A stretch of DNA of 64,000 nt from Brevundimonas lutea (lineage in GTDB: Bacteria > Pseudomonadota > Alphaproteobacteria > Caulobacterales > Caulobacteraceae): NCBI RefSeq assembly GCF_003704105.1, contig NZ_QUOQ01000006.1, positions 124,001 through 188,000 on the forward strand, written 5' to 3'. A program made the translations under genes and the position numbers. Below the pieces are notes generated by a model that saw only the letters and a list, made by a program, of their open reading frames with translations, ran no database searches and was not told the DNA's origin. This document shows, in pieces, positions 56,080 through 64,000 of the stretch. The first letter of the stretch is position 1, and each line of letters opens with the position of its first letter.

Positions 56080-56436
56080 ATGGCGCGTATTCTGCTGGCC
56101 GAGGACGATGAGTCGATGCGCGGCTTCCTGACCCGGGCGCTGGAGCGCGCGGGTCATGAGGTGACCGCCTGCGAGAACGGCGACGACGCCATCGACCGCA
56201 TCGACGATGGACCATGGGACCTGCTGCTGACCGACATCGTCATGCCGGGCGCTGACGGTATCGAGGTCGCTCGCGTGGCCGCCGCGCGCCAGCCGGGCCT
56301 CAGGATCATGTTCATCACAGGCTTCGCCGCCGTCGCCCTGACCGCCGCCCAGGCCGCGCCACAGGCCAAGGTGCTGTCCAAGCCCGTCCACCTGCGCGAG
56401 CTGGTTGGCGAGGTCGAGAAGATGATCGCCGCCTGA
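56080..56436 (+). CDS. cpdR: CpdR response regulator (ClpXP adaptor)
   Basis: A 118-residue stand-alone receiver domain. MARILLAEDDESMRGFLTRALERAGHEVTA closely follows Caulobacter CpdR; the acidic pocket is Glu8-Asp9-Asp10, the phospho-acceptor Asp52 in LLLTDIVMPG, and the conserved Lys in LSKPVHL. Unphosphorylated CpdR primes ClpX for proteins such as PdeA and PodJ; phosphorylation by the CckA-ChpT relay blocks this. A PdeA-like gene is 15 kb away. ATG 56080 was chosen because the receiver fold starts there. I see no clear CtrA box upstream. Confidence 0.94.
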   Translation: MARILLAEDDESMRGFLTRALERAGHEVTACENGDDAIDRIDDGPWDLLLTDIVMPGADGIEVARVAAARQPGLRIMFITGFAAVALTAAQAAPQAKVLSKPVHLRELVGEVEKMIAA

Positions 56437-56484
56437 GGGCTTGCGGGCCCGGTGGCGGCCGGGCTATAGACCGCGCCTTCCCGA

Positions 56485-56502
56485 CCCCGGCGTACGCCGG
56501 GG
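56485..56502. repeat. 18-base perfect palindrome (REP-like) before tRNA-Val
   Basis: CCCCGGCGTACGCCGGGG at this place is perfectly self-complementary. It follows cpdR by about 50 bases and precedes tRNA-Val by 11. Without a T tract it is not a classic terminator. Similar GC-rich palindromes are scattered in many alphaproteobacterial genomes. Confidence 0.6.
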
Positions 56503-56513
56503 CCCGTCACGGC

Positions 56514-56588
56514 GGACGCGTAGCTCAGCGGGAGAGCACCTCGTTGACATCGAGGGGGTCACAGGTTCAATCCCTGTCGCGTCCACCA
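56514..56588 (+). tRNA. tRNA-Val (GAC)
   Basis: A 75-base cloverleaf with encoded CCA. Acceptor GGACGCG pairs with CGCGTCC; the anticodon stem CCTCG/CGAGG closes the loop TTGACAT, anticodon GAC; T arm ACAGG-TTCAATC-CCTGT. Confidence 0.97.
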
Positions 56589-56636
56589 TTTTCCCCTGCA
56601 TTCGCACCGATTGGCGCCGGCATTCGCCGACTGAGC

Positions 56637-58037
56637 TCAGTCCGTCGTCGGGTGGAAGTCCGTGTCGAAGTGGCATCCCTCGGCGCGGTGAGGTTGGGGC
56701 TGGGCTTCGCAACGAGAGGCGATGGCCGCGGGGATGGGACGTTCGCCGGTGTCGATCCAGGCGACCAGGGCGTCGAACACGGCCAGATATTCCGCGCCGC
56801 TGAGACGGCTGTGCTGGTCCTCGTCGGTGAAGGTCTGGACAAGCAGGTCGTCGCGCCCCGCCCGCGCGACCGTCTCGCGATACATGGCCTCGTGCTCGAC
56901 GAAGACGGTGGGGTCGTATTTGGCGTGCAGGGTGATCATCGGCGCGACGATCAGGCCCGACAGGTCGGCGTCATAGGCCAGCCGCGCCACGGCCTGGGGA
57001 TCGGCGGCGAACCGCTCCACCCCGGCATTCAGCGCCGTGTCGTCGTGCGAGCCCTGATAGACGGTGTCGCTGTTGTCGAAGGGGTTGAGCCCATCCAGCC
57101 GCCGCCCGACCATGTCGCGGAAGGTGAAGGTCGCCCAGGCCAAGTGCGAGACGAGCTGATCCTCCTCGATGCCGATGACGCCGAGGATATCCGCCAGATT
57201 CCGGCGCTGTTCCGGCGAGCGGCGGGCGTCGGGTCGGTCGACGCCCGTGCACTGTTCGACCCGCCGGGTCAGCTCGGCGCGGGTCAGGTCGCTGTCGTCG
57301 GGCAGACCGCGCCACACCGGATAGGCCGCCTCGTCGGGCCGGGGGTGATTGCGGCAGACATACTGATAGACGGCGCGCAGGTCGGCGCGGAACTCGTAGC
57401 CGCGCGTCCCGCCGGCCAGCAGGCCATTAGTCGTGACCACGCCGTCCCACACCACCCGGCCCTCGGCGTCACGGGCGTAGAGTTCGGCCGCCTTGGCCGC
57501 GACGTTGCCGCCCCACGACTGGCCGTGCAGCACGGTCAGCCGCGGTCGGCCCAGATGAGCCCAGGCGATCCGGCGCAGGTCTTCGGTGTCCTCGGCCGCC
57601 ATGCGCACGCCATAGCCGCCGCGCCGATAGGTATGGCCGGCCCAGGCGTAGCCCTGATCGACCAGCATGGAGAACCGTTCCAGGTCCTCCACGGAATCGT
57701 CGATCTCGGGCGCGCCCAGGCGGGGGCCGCCGTGGGCGTGGACCACCAGCACGCCGTTCCAGACGGCGGGCACGGCCATCCAGTAGTAGCCGCCTTTCAA
57801 TCCCGGCCCGCGCACGCACCGGACACCGTTCGCCAGGAACTCGGGGCAGTTCACGCTCTGGGGCGCGGGAAAGGATGTCGTCGGGGGCGAGGCCGGCTGG
57901 GCCCCGGCGGGGGAGGACGCCAGACAGGCCAGCCCGGCCAGAACGCTCAGGATGCGCCCCGGTCGTAGAAGGCCCCGCCCCCGACGGCGCGCCGCGACCG
58001 GCCGGAGGAAGGAGGCGGGTCGCGACGATCTCGTCAT
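56637..58037 (-). CDS. Secreted alpha/beta hydrolase
   Basis: A 466-residue protein with a signal peptide behind an Arg-rich N-terminus (hydrophobic ILSVLAGLACLASSPAGAQ). The nucleophile elbow is LHGQSWGG with Ser174; HAKYDPTVF provides the Asp and DEDQHSRLSG the His of the triad. Oxyanion segment HAHGGPRLG is also present. It should cleave an ester or related bond in the periplasm or outside. Its ATG overlaps the TonB receptor's TGA (TGATG), so the two are coupled. Substrate unknown. Confidence 0.86.
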   Translation of the reverse strand: MTRSSRPASFLRPVAARRRGRGLLRPGRILSVLAGLACLASSPAGAQPASPPTTSFPAPQSVNCPEFLANGVRCVRGPGLKGGYYWMAVPAVWNGVLVVHAHGGPRLGAPEIDDSVEDLERFSMLVDQGYAWAGHTYRRGGYGVRMAAEDTEDLRRIAWAHLGRPRLTVLHGQSWGGNVAAKAAELYARDAEGRVVWDGVVTTNGLLAGGTRGYEFRADLRAVYQYVCRNHPRPDEAAYPVWRGLPDDSDLTRAELTRRVEQCTGVDRPDARRSPEQRRNLADILGVIGIEEDQLVSHLAWATFTFRDMVGRRLDGLNPFDNSDTVYQGSHDDTALNAGVERFAADPQAVARLAYDADLSGLIVAPMITLHAKYDPTVFVEHEAMYRETVARAGRDDLLVQTFTDEDQHSRLSGAEYLAVFDALVAWIDTGERPIPAAIASRCEAQPQPHRAEGCHFDTDFHPTTD

Positions 58038-61000
58038 CAGAAGGTCTTGCTCACGCTGGCGTACCAGTAGCGACCATAGGGCCGGTGCACCGATCCGAGA
58101 TAGCCGCCATCGGCGAGCGGCGGACCCTCGTCGAAGATGTCGCGTGCGCCGACCCTGAGCCGCGCGCCCGAGGCCAGGCCGGCATTCTCGAACTCATACT
58201 GTCCATAGAGGTTGAAGGTCAGCTGATCATCGACGACCCAGGGCTCGCCGGTCGAGCTCAGCAGGCCCGGCTCCTCGATCTCCGAGACATAATGTGCGGT
58301 CAGACCGGCGCGCCAGGGCCCCTGGCTCCAGTTGAGGTTCGACATCAGGCGCCATTCGGGCCGGCCGTCCACGCCGACCAGCTGGGCCGACTGCGGCAGG
58401 GGCGTCAGCTCGTTGATGATGCCGGCCTCTCGCGCCTCGAACAGCTCGTTCACGATCGGACCCGGGTCGCGGGAATATTCCAGCATCTTGGTGGCGTTCA
58501 GGCTGAAATTGACCCGGCCCCAGCGTGTCCGGTTGGACCAGTCCACACCGAAATCGATGCCCTCGACCGTCTGCGGCAGCAGATTGACGAACTGGTCGTT
58601 GATGGAGACCACGTCGCCGACCGGCTCCAGGCCCGTGCCTTCGAAATTGGCGATGTCGTCCGCATTGGGTTCATCGCGATTGACGTTGGGGTTCGACGAC
58701 CCCTGCAGCCGCAGCAGATAGTCTAGCGCCAGGGCCGTCTGGGCGCCCAGCAGGCCGACGATCTTCTCCTGCTCGATCTTCCAGCGATCGACGGTGAAGG
58801 TGAAATTGCCCAGATTTTCCGGGATCCAGTAGGGCTGGAAGACCAGGCCGACCGACTGATTGGTGCTTTCCTCCGGCTCCAGGTCCGGATTGCCGGCGAT
58901 CAGCAGTGAGGCGCTGGCGTTGCGGCCGCACTGGTTGAAGTTGTCGATCTCGCCGGTGCGCAGGTCGGCCTCGCAGCGGATATAGTCCTCGTTGCCGGCA
59001 AGGCGGGCGTACTGGGTGGCGTTGACCTGTTCCAGATTCGGCGCGCGGAAGCCCTCGGAATACGAGCCGCGAACCCGCAAGCCGTCGATGATGTCCCAGG
59101 CCACGGCGATCTTGGGCTTGGCCACCGAACCGAAGTCCGAATACTCCTCGAACCGCCCGGCCAGCTGAACATCAAGGCTGTGGACCAGCGGGATGTTCAT
59201 CTCCGGAGAGACCACCGGCACGGCGAATTCGATGAAGGCGCCGAAGACGTCGCGGCTGCCTTCGGTGTCCGGGTTAGGGCTGACGGCGGCGACATTCGAC
59301 TGATTGACCGCGCCCGTCACCATGTCGGTGAAGGTGATGGTGCCGTCCAGGTTCTCGTCGCGCTCGTCCCTTTGGGTCTCGTGGCGCGCCTCCACGCCGA
59401 AGGCGACGCCGACAGGGCCGCCGGGCAGGGAGAACAGGTCGGGCCGGCTCATCTTGAAGTCGGCCAGGGTCAGGGTGGTCTCTGACTTGCGCTCGAGGTC
59501 GAAGACGATGGCGTCGATAGCCACCCGCGACGACGGGGTGCAGTCACCGAAGCTGGGCGTATCGACACAGCCGCCGTTGAACGGGTTGTAGGCGTCCGGC
59601 GTCGACAGAGCCAAGGACTGCTGCAGCGCCGTGGAGTTGACGTTGGGCGAGCTGTCGGTGGCCTCGGCCGCCGAATAGAGCAGCGCCGTCTCCCAGTCGA
59701 AGCCGCGCCACTCGCCGCGCAGCCCGGCGAGCGCACGGCTCTGCCAGTTCTCGACCACGACCTCCTGGAAGCCGGCGTCGACGAAGCGGTGGTTGCCCAT
59801 CAGCACCGGCAGGCCCTCGTCGGGGATGCCGGTCAGGCCGGGCAGGCGGTTGGGATTGGTCGATCCGTCGGCGAAGGTCACCGGGCCGAACGGGTTCCAG
59901 TAGTTGCTGGCCGGCACCCACAGCTCATTCAGATTGATCACCGGCGGCTGGGTGGCCCGGCTCTCGGCCCCGTAGAAGCCCAGTTCGCCGAAGGCCTCGA
60001 CATTGTCAGTGAGGTCGTAGTGGCCCGAGGCGAAGACGTTGATCCGCTCGATGGCTGAGCGGACCGTGGTGTCGACCCGCGTGTCGTAGCGCATCTCGCG
60101 GTTCAGCGAGTTGTAGGAGGTGACGCCGGATTCCAGGCACAGGCCGCCGCCGATGTCGGCGCCGCCGCAGCCGAAGCTGAGCGGCTGGATGCGGAAGGTG
60201 CCCGAGGTGGCCGCGATCGGCACGCCGAAATAGCGCGGGCGCGTCGAGGAGGTGAAGCCCGGCAGCTCGAACCGGCCCCACGGCGTGTGCGACGAGCGGC
60301 CGTCGGTGACGGTGGCGTCTTCGTACCCCTCATACTGGGCGAAGATCGCCCGCATGTCGTCGGAACGGGTGAAGTCCTGCTCGTCGGCCCAGAGCTTGGA
60401 GCGATCGGTGTAGCTGGCGAACAGGGAGATATTGCCTCGATCCAGATCCTTGCCGGCGAAGACATTGAACTCCAGCTCGGTGAAGCCGGTGCCCTCCGCG
60501 CCGCCGTACTGGGTCGAGAGTGTCAGGCCGTCGAAGTCGTCCTGCATGACGGTGTTGACCACCCCCGCCACGGCGTCGGCGCCGTAGATGGCGGCGGCGC
60601 CGTCCAGCAGCACCTCCAGACGCTCCAGACCGGCCACGGGCACGGCGTTGGAGTTGTAGCTGAGCACCGGCACCGTGCCGGTGTCGGACGTGCCCTGGCT
60701 GGTCGGGTGCTGGACCATGCGCCGGCCGTTGATCAGCACCAGGGTGTTGCCGACACCCAGCGAGCGCAGGTTGACGGAATTGACGTCGCCGCGCGCGGAG
60801 TTCGAGGTCTGCGGATTGTTGGCCGCCTCGAACAATACGTCGCCCATCTGGGGGATGGAGCGGAACAGGTCGTCACCCGAGGTCGCGCCGGTGGCCAGGA
60901 TCTGCTCCTGGTCGAACACCACCACCGGCAGGGCGTCGGTGGTCGAGGCCCCGCGGATCTGAGTGCCGACCACGACGATCTCCTCCAGCTCCGTGGCCTC

Positions 61001-61117
61001 GTCCTCGGGCGGCAGTGGCGCGGGCTGAGCGGTTTCCTGCGCCAGGGCGGCGCCGGCGAAGCTCATGGCCAGGGTCAGGGCGGTGGTCGAAACCATCCGG
61101 GTTCTGAAGCGCGTCAT
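58037..61117 (-). CDS. TonB-dependent receptor
   Basis: A 1026-residue outer-membrane receptor with signal peptide MTRFRTRMVSTTALTLAMSFAGAALAQ. ELEEIVVVGTQIRGASTTDALPVVVFDQ is the TonB box region; the plug has NTLVLINGRRMV, and the chain ends in RYWYASVSKTF with a terminal Phe. It lies 42 bases downstream of a C4-dicarboxylate carrier gene and is coupled to a secreted hydrolase. The receptor therefore probably takes up an ester or polymer whose product DctA imports, which is inference from context. Confidence 0.9.
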   Translation of the reverse strand: MTRFRTRMVSTTALTLAMSFAGAALAQETAQPAPLPPEDEATELEEIVVVGTQIRGASTTDALPVVVFDQEQILATGATSGDDLFRSIPQMGDVLFEAANNPQTSNSARGDVNSVNLRSLGVGNTLVLINGRRMVQHPTSQGTSDTGTVPVLSYNSNAVPVAGLERLEVLLDGAAAIYGADAVAGVVNTVMQDDFDGLTLSTQYGGAEGTGFTELEFNVFAGKDLDRGNISLFASYTDRSKLWADEQDFTRSDDMRAIFAQYEGYEDATVTDGRSSHTPWGRFELPGFTSSTRPRYFGVPIAATSGTFRIQPLSFGCGGADIGGGLCLESGVTSYNSLNREMRYDTRVDTTVRSAIERINVFASGHYDLTDNVEAFGELGFYGAESRATQPPVINLNELWVPASNYWNPFGPVTFADGSTNPNRLPGLTGIPDEGLPVLMGNHRFVDAGFQEVVVENWQSRALAGLRGEWRGFDWETALLYSAAEATDSSPNVNSTALQQSLALSTPDAYNPFNGGCVDTPSFGDCTPSSRVAIDAIVFDLERKSETTLTLADFKMSRPDLFSLPGGPVGVAFGVEARHETQRDERDENLDGTITFTDMVTGAVNQSNVAAVSPNPDTEGSRDVFGAFIEFAVPVVSPEMNIPLVHSLDVQLAGRFEEYSDFGSVAKPKIAVAWDIIDGLRVRGSYSEGFRAPNLEQVNATQYARLAGNEDYIRCEADLRTGEIDNFNQCGRNASASLLIAGNPDLEPEESTNQSVGLVFQPYWIPENLGNFTFTVDRWKIEQEKIVGLLGAQTALALDYLLRLQGSSNPNVNRDEPNADDIANFEGTGLEPVGDVVSINDQFVNLLPQTVEGIDFGVDWSNRTRWGRVNFSLNATKMLEYSRDPGPIVNELFEAREAGIINELTPLPQSAQLVGVDGRPEWRLMSNLNWSQGPWRAGLTAHYVSEIEEPGLLSSTGEPWVVDDQLTFNLYGQYEFENAGLASGARLRVGARDIFDEGPPLADGGYLGSVHRPYGRYWYASVSKTF

Positions 61118-61159
61118 TGTCTATCCTCCCAAGGTCCGCGCCTTTGCGGCGCTGATTGT

Positions 61160-62638
61160 TCAGTCGTCGGCGAGTACGAGGTCGTCGCCGGGTCCGGCGG
61201 CGGGGTCGGGCTTGGCGGCAAGCGGGCGCGGCTCGCCGTTCAGCGCCAGGCGCATCTGGTCGATGTCGAGCTCGCCTTCCCAGCGGGCGACGACCAGAGT
61301 CGCCACGGCGTTGCCGATGAAATTGGTCAGGGCCCGGCACTCGCTCATGAAGCGGTCGATGCCGAGGATGAGCGCCATGCCGGCGACCGGCACCGAGGGC
61401 ACCACCGACAGGGTGGCCGCCAGGGTGATGAACCCGGCGCCGGTGATCCCCGCCGCGCCCTTCGAGCTGAGCATGGCGACCAGCAGCAGCAGGATTTGCT
61501 CCTGCAGGGTCAGGTCGATGTTCAGCGCCTGGGCGATGAACAGGGCGGCCATAGTCATATAGATGTTGGTGCCGTCCAGGTTGAACGAATAGCCGGTGGG
61601 CACGACCAGCCCGACCACCGACTTGGCAGCGCCGGCGCCCTCCATCTTCTGGATCAGGCTGGGCAGGGCGGCCTCGGAGCTGGAGGTGCCGAGCACCAGC
61701 AACAGCTCTTCCTTCAGATAGCGGATCAGCTTGAAGATCGAGAAACCGTTGACCCAGCCGACGATGCCCAGCACGCCCAGCACGAAGATCAGCGAGGTCA
61801 GGTAGAAGGTGCCGATCAGGGCGGCCAGGCTCAGCACCGTGCCGATGCCATAGGCCCCGATGGTGAAGGCGAAGGCGCCGAACGCGCCGATGGGCGCCGC
61901 GCGCATCAGGATGGCGACCAGCTTGAACACGGCCGTCGACAGGGTATCGAAGAAGTCGAGGATCGGCTGGCCCCGCTCGCCGATCATGGCCAGGGCGATG
62001 CCGAACAGGATGGCCACGAACAGCACCTGCAGGATGCTGCCGCTAGTGAAGGCGCCGACCAGGGTGTCGGGAATGATGCTGAGCAGGAAGCCGACGATGG
62101 TGCTTTCGTGGGCCGCCTGGGCGTAGCCCTCGACCGCCCCGGTATCCAGCGTCGCCGGATCGATGTTCAGGCCGCTGCCGGGCTGGATCACATTGGCGAC
62201 GACCAGCCCGATGATCAGGGCCAGGGTGGAGAACACCAGGAAATAGCCGAAGGCCTTGGCGGCGACCCGGCCCACCCGGCCGATGTCGCGCATCCCGGCG
62301 ATGCCCGTGACGATGGTCAGGAAGATCACCGGGGCGATAATCATCTTGACCAGCTTGATGAAGCCGTCGCCCAAGGGCTTCAGGCTTTCGCCGAACAGGG
62401 GCCAGATGTGACCGATCAGGCCGCCCAGCACGATGGCCGTCAGCACCTGGAAATACAGGTGATGATAGAACGGCTTCTTGATCGCGGGCGCTGACGCCCC
62501 GTCCGACGGGGTCGGGATCACGGGCTGCTCCTGGTCTGCCGGCCGAAGCCGCGGTTCCTCCGAAGGCGCGGTCTGCGTCGCGCTCTTCGACGACGACTGT
62601 CGGCGCTTGGAAGCCTCGGGCAAAATCGGTTTCGCCAT
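61160..62638 (-). CDS. dctA: C4-dicarboxylate:cation symporter DctA-like
   Basis: A 492-residue DAACS-family carrier. [59 protein letters not shown] (the serine-rich re-entrant loop) and [24 protein letters not shown] are standard DctA segments. It imports succinate, fumarate and malate across the inner membrane. About 50 extra Ser/Pro/Gln/Arg-rich residues precede the usual [13 protein letters not shown] start. It is divergent from dctB. Confidence 0.92.
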   Translation of the reverse strand: MAKPILPEASKRRQSSSKSATQTAPSEEPRLRPADQEQPVIPTPSDGASAPAIKKPFYHHLYFQVLTAIVLGGLIGHIWPLFGESLKPLGDGFIKLVKMIIAPVIFLTIVTGIAGMRDIGRVGRVAAKAFGYFLVFSTLALIIGLVVANVIQPGSGLNIDPATLDTGAVEGYAQAAHESTIVGFLLSIIPDTLVGAFTSGSILQVLFVAILFGIALAMIGERGQPILDFFDTLSTAVFKLVAILMRAAPIGAFGAFAFTIGAYGIGTVLSLAALIGTFYLTSLIFVLGVLGIVGWVNGFSIFKLIRYLKEELLLVLGTSSSEAALPSLIQKMEGAGAAKSVVGLVVPTGYSFNLDGTNIYMTMAALFIAQALNIDLTLQEQILLLLVAMLSSKGAAGITGAGFITLAATLSVVPSVPVAGMALILGIDRFMSECRALTNFIGNAVATLVVARWEGELDIDQMRLALNGEPRPLAAKPDPAAGPGDDLVLADD

Positions 62639-62700
62639 GCGCTTAACCCTCTGTCTTTTCTATTGTTCGTGAGCGCCGGTTCATCAGGGTCCGGCCGATC

Positions 62701-62750
62701 TGTGCGGTTTTTCGCACAGGTGACTGGTTCGGTCGTGCGAAATGTCGCAC
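62701..62750. promoter_or_regulatory. Two tandem inverted repeats between dctA and dctB (DctD-type sites)
   Basis: TGTGCGGTTTTTCGCACA (62701-62718) and GTGCGA-AATG-TCGCAC (62735-62750) are two dyads of the GTGCG/CGCAC type. Their centres are 33 bases apart, about three helical turns, so both face the same side of DNA. Such pairs are expected for an NtrC-family activator such as DctD upstream of dctA. I searched for a -24/-12 sigma-54 element on both strands and saw none. Confidence 0.65.
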
Positions 62751-62764
62751 ACTTGGCCTCAGTG

Positions 62765-64000
62765 ATGGCCTTAGCCACCCCCCGCGTCGCACGGTCCGAA
62801 CGATCCGCCTGGATCGTGTTGATTGGCGCGTGGTTGGCGTCGACGGTGGCTGCGATGTGGCTGGCGGGGGCGGCGGCTGAGCGCGACTCCCGCGCCGAAC
62901 TGGCCCGGCAGGCCGAGGCGGCGGCGGATCTGCATGCCGCCGTTCTACGCAGCGAGCTGGAGAAGCACCGGTCCCTGCCGGTGGCGTTGGCGGGCGACCC
63001 CGACATCGCGCATCTCCTGGCCGGCGGCGGCGCGGGGGAAACTGAGGCCATCAACGGCAAGCTGGAGATCTTGGCCACCCAGACCCGAGCGGCGGTGATC
63101 TATGTCATCGGCGCGGACGGTGTGACCCGCGCCGCCAGCAACTGGCGCCTGTCGACCAGCTTTGTCGGGGCCGACTACGGCTTCCGCCCCTATTTCGTCG
63201 ACGGCATGGCGCGCGGCGAGGCCGAGTTTTTCGCGCTCGGCACGGTCAGTGGTCGTCCGGGGCTCTACCTGTCGCGGCGGGTCGAGGGATCAGGCGGACA
63301 GGCGCTCGGCGTTGTCGTCGTCAAGGTCGAGTTTGACGCGCTGGAGGCCGAATGGCGCGCATCCGGCGAACCGGCCTATGTGGTCGATCCCGGCGGCGTC
63401 GTGCTGATCACCAGCGAGCCCGACTGGCGGTTCCGCACGCTGGAGCCGCTGGACGACCGCCGCCGCCGCCTGACCCTGACCGATCAGACCCTGGCGCCGG
63501 AGGACCTGCGCCCCTTGCCGTTCGAGACGCCCGACGCCGCGCCCGCCTTGATCGAGGTGGCGGTCGGCGGAGAGGCTCAGCGCTGGATGTACGCCCGCAC
63601 TGGTACGGCCACGCCCGGCTGGACGCTGCACCTCCTTGCCCCGACCCGCGGCGCGATCCAGGGGGCTGCGGCGAGCGCTCGAGCCGTCGCGGCCCTGGCG
63701 GTCGCCCTGCTGGCGGTCGGCGCCGCCCTGATGCTGCGGCGCCGCCAGCAACAGGCCGTGCGCGCCCGCGAGGACGAGCGACGCCGCGAGGAACTGGAAC
63801 GCCGCATCGACGAACGGACGCGAGAATTGCGCGAGGCCAATCAGGCGCTCAATGCCGAGATGGAGGAGCGCCGCCGTGCCGAGGCCTCCCGCGAACTGCT
63901 GCGCGATGAACTGGTTCAGGCCGGAAAGCTGGCGGCGCTGGGCCAGATCGTCGCCGGCGTGGCGCACGAGATCAACCAGCCGGTCGCCGCCATCCGCACC
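62765..64000 (+). CDS. dctB: DctB-type sensor histidine kinase, partial
   Basis: The visible 412 codons encode an N-terminal helix (WIVLIGAWLASTVAAMWLAG), a periplasmic double-PDC/Cache sensor with NWRLSTSFVGADYGFRPYFVDGMARGEAEFFALGTVSGRPGLYLSRRV, a second helix (AVAALAVALLAVGAALML), a coiled coil and the H-box GVAHEINQP with His401. The FRPYF...GxxxFFALGT...GLYLS pattern is typical of DctB. It senses C4-dicarboxylates and should phosphorylate DctD. The catalytic ATPase half and dctD lie beyond the right edge. Confidence 0.93.
   Translation, partial: MALATPRVARSERSAWIVLIGAWLASTVAAMWLAGAAAERDSRAELARQAEAAADLHAAVLRSELEKHRSLPVALAGDPDIAHLLAGGGAGETEAINGKLEILATQTRAAVIYVIGADGVTRAASNWRLSTSFVGADYGFRPYFVDGMARGEAEFFALGTVSGRPGLYLSRRVEGSGGQALGVVVVKVEFDALEAEWRASGEPAYVVDPGGVVLITSEPDWRFRTLEPLDDRRRRLTLTDQTLAPEDLRPLPFETPDAAPALIEVAVGGEAQRWMYARTGTATPGWTLHLLAPTRGAIQGAAASARAVAALAVALLAVGAALMLRRRQQQAVRAREDERRREELERRIDERTRELREANQALNAEMEERRRAEASRELLRDELVQAGKLAALGQIVAGVAHEINQPVAAIRT

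Noticed and set aside
60287..62494. 735-codon open frame on the plus strand
   Set aside because: It is antisense to the TonB receptor and dctA, with composition typical of a shadow frame and no protein motif.
62639..62764. Sigma-54 (-24/-12) promoter for dctA or dctB
   Set aside because: I looked for GG-N10-GC on both strands of the gap and did not find one in a usable position.

Overview
The window is high-GC chromosomal DNA from an alphaproteobacterium of the Caulobacteraceae, most likely Brevundimonas or a close relative. The evidence is a CpdR-type single-domain receiver, a PdeA-like GEDEF-EAL phosphodiesterase, a MalA-type maltodextrin locus with a BrvH-like flavin halogenase, the alphaproteobacterial coxB-coxA-ctaB-ctaG-coxC-DUF983-surf1 operon, short intergenic spaces and many 4-base ATGA/GTGA overlaps. 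I see no rRNA, insertion sequence, prophage or CRISPR. The genus is inferred from gene content, not computed.

Layout. 1-10.3 kb: a beta-oxidation pair (fadJ-type multifunctional protein, cut by the left edge, and a thiolase) behind a candidate LiuR-type operator; polA; two small VOC proteins, a PQQ-type sugar dehydrogenase lipoprotein and a DUF6445 oxygenase-like protein; tRNA-Met; a duplicated DUF1428 protein divergent from a probably leaderless, self-regulated MarR gene; tRNA-Leu. 10.3-17.7 kb: an ATP-grasp/flavin-monooxygenase gene pair, two tandem secreted proteins with a TonB-like C-terminal domain, a gamma carbonic anhydrase, phoH (with a terminator-like hairpin just upstream), a KefB/YbaL-like antiporter and a NUDIX hydrolase. 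17.7-29 kb: a D-lactate/2-hydroxyglutarate-type flavoprotein and the maltodextrin locus (alpha-amylase and alpha-glucosidase on the minus strand; TonB receptor, flavin halogenase and sugar MFS on the plus strand). 29-31 kb: a PadR-DUF1700-DUF2807 operon.

30.9-41 kb: aa3 cytochrome c oxidase and its assembly genes, an M16 peptidase, a GNAT enzyme and the PdeA-like protein. 41-49 kb: a class A PBP, hslU, thrS-yidD, an IscU/NifU-like scaffold and a pseB/flmA-like dehydratase. 49-55.2 kb: a tight six-gene MoxR operon (DUF4129, DUF4350, MoxR, DUF58, SpoIIM, RDD). 55.2-56.6 kb: N-formylglutamate amidohydrolase, cpdR and tRNA-Val. 56.6-64 kb: a dctA - TonB receptor - secreted alpha/beta hydrolase unit, divergent from a dctB-type kinase gene cut by the right edge, with two tandem inverted repeats between them that look like DctD sites.

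The most interesting signals are the DctA/TonB-receptor/hydrolase unit with its paired operators, the ATP-grasp/LLM pair, the halogenase inside a sugar-uptake locus whose amylase promoter carries a LacI-type operator, the six-gene MoxR operon, the tandem secreted TonB-like-domain proteins, the terminator-like element before phoH, and a dispersed intergenic repeat present at about 1.1 kb and 45 kb.
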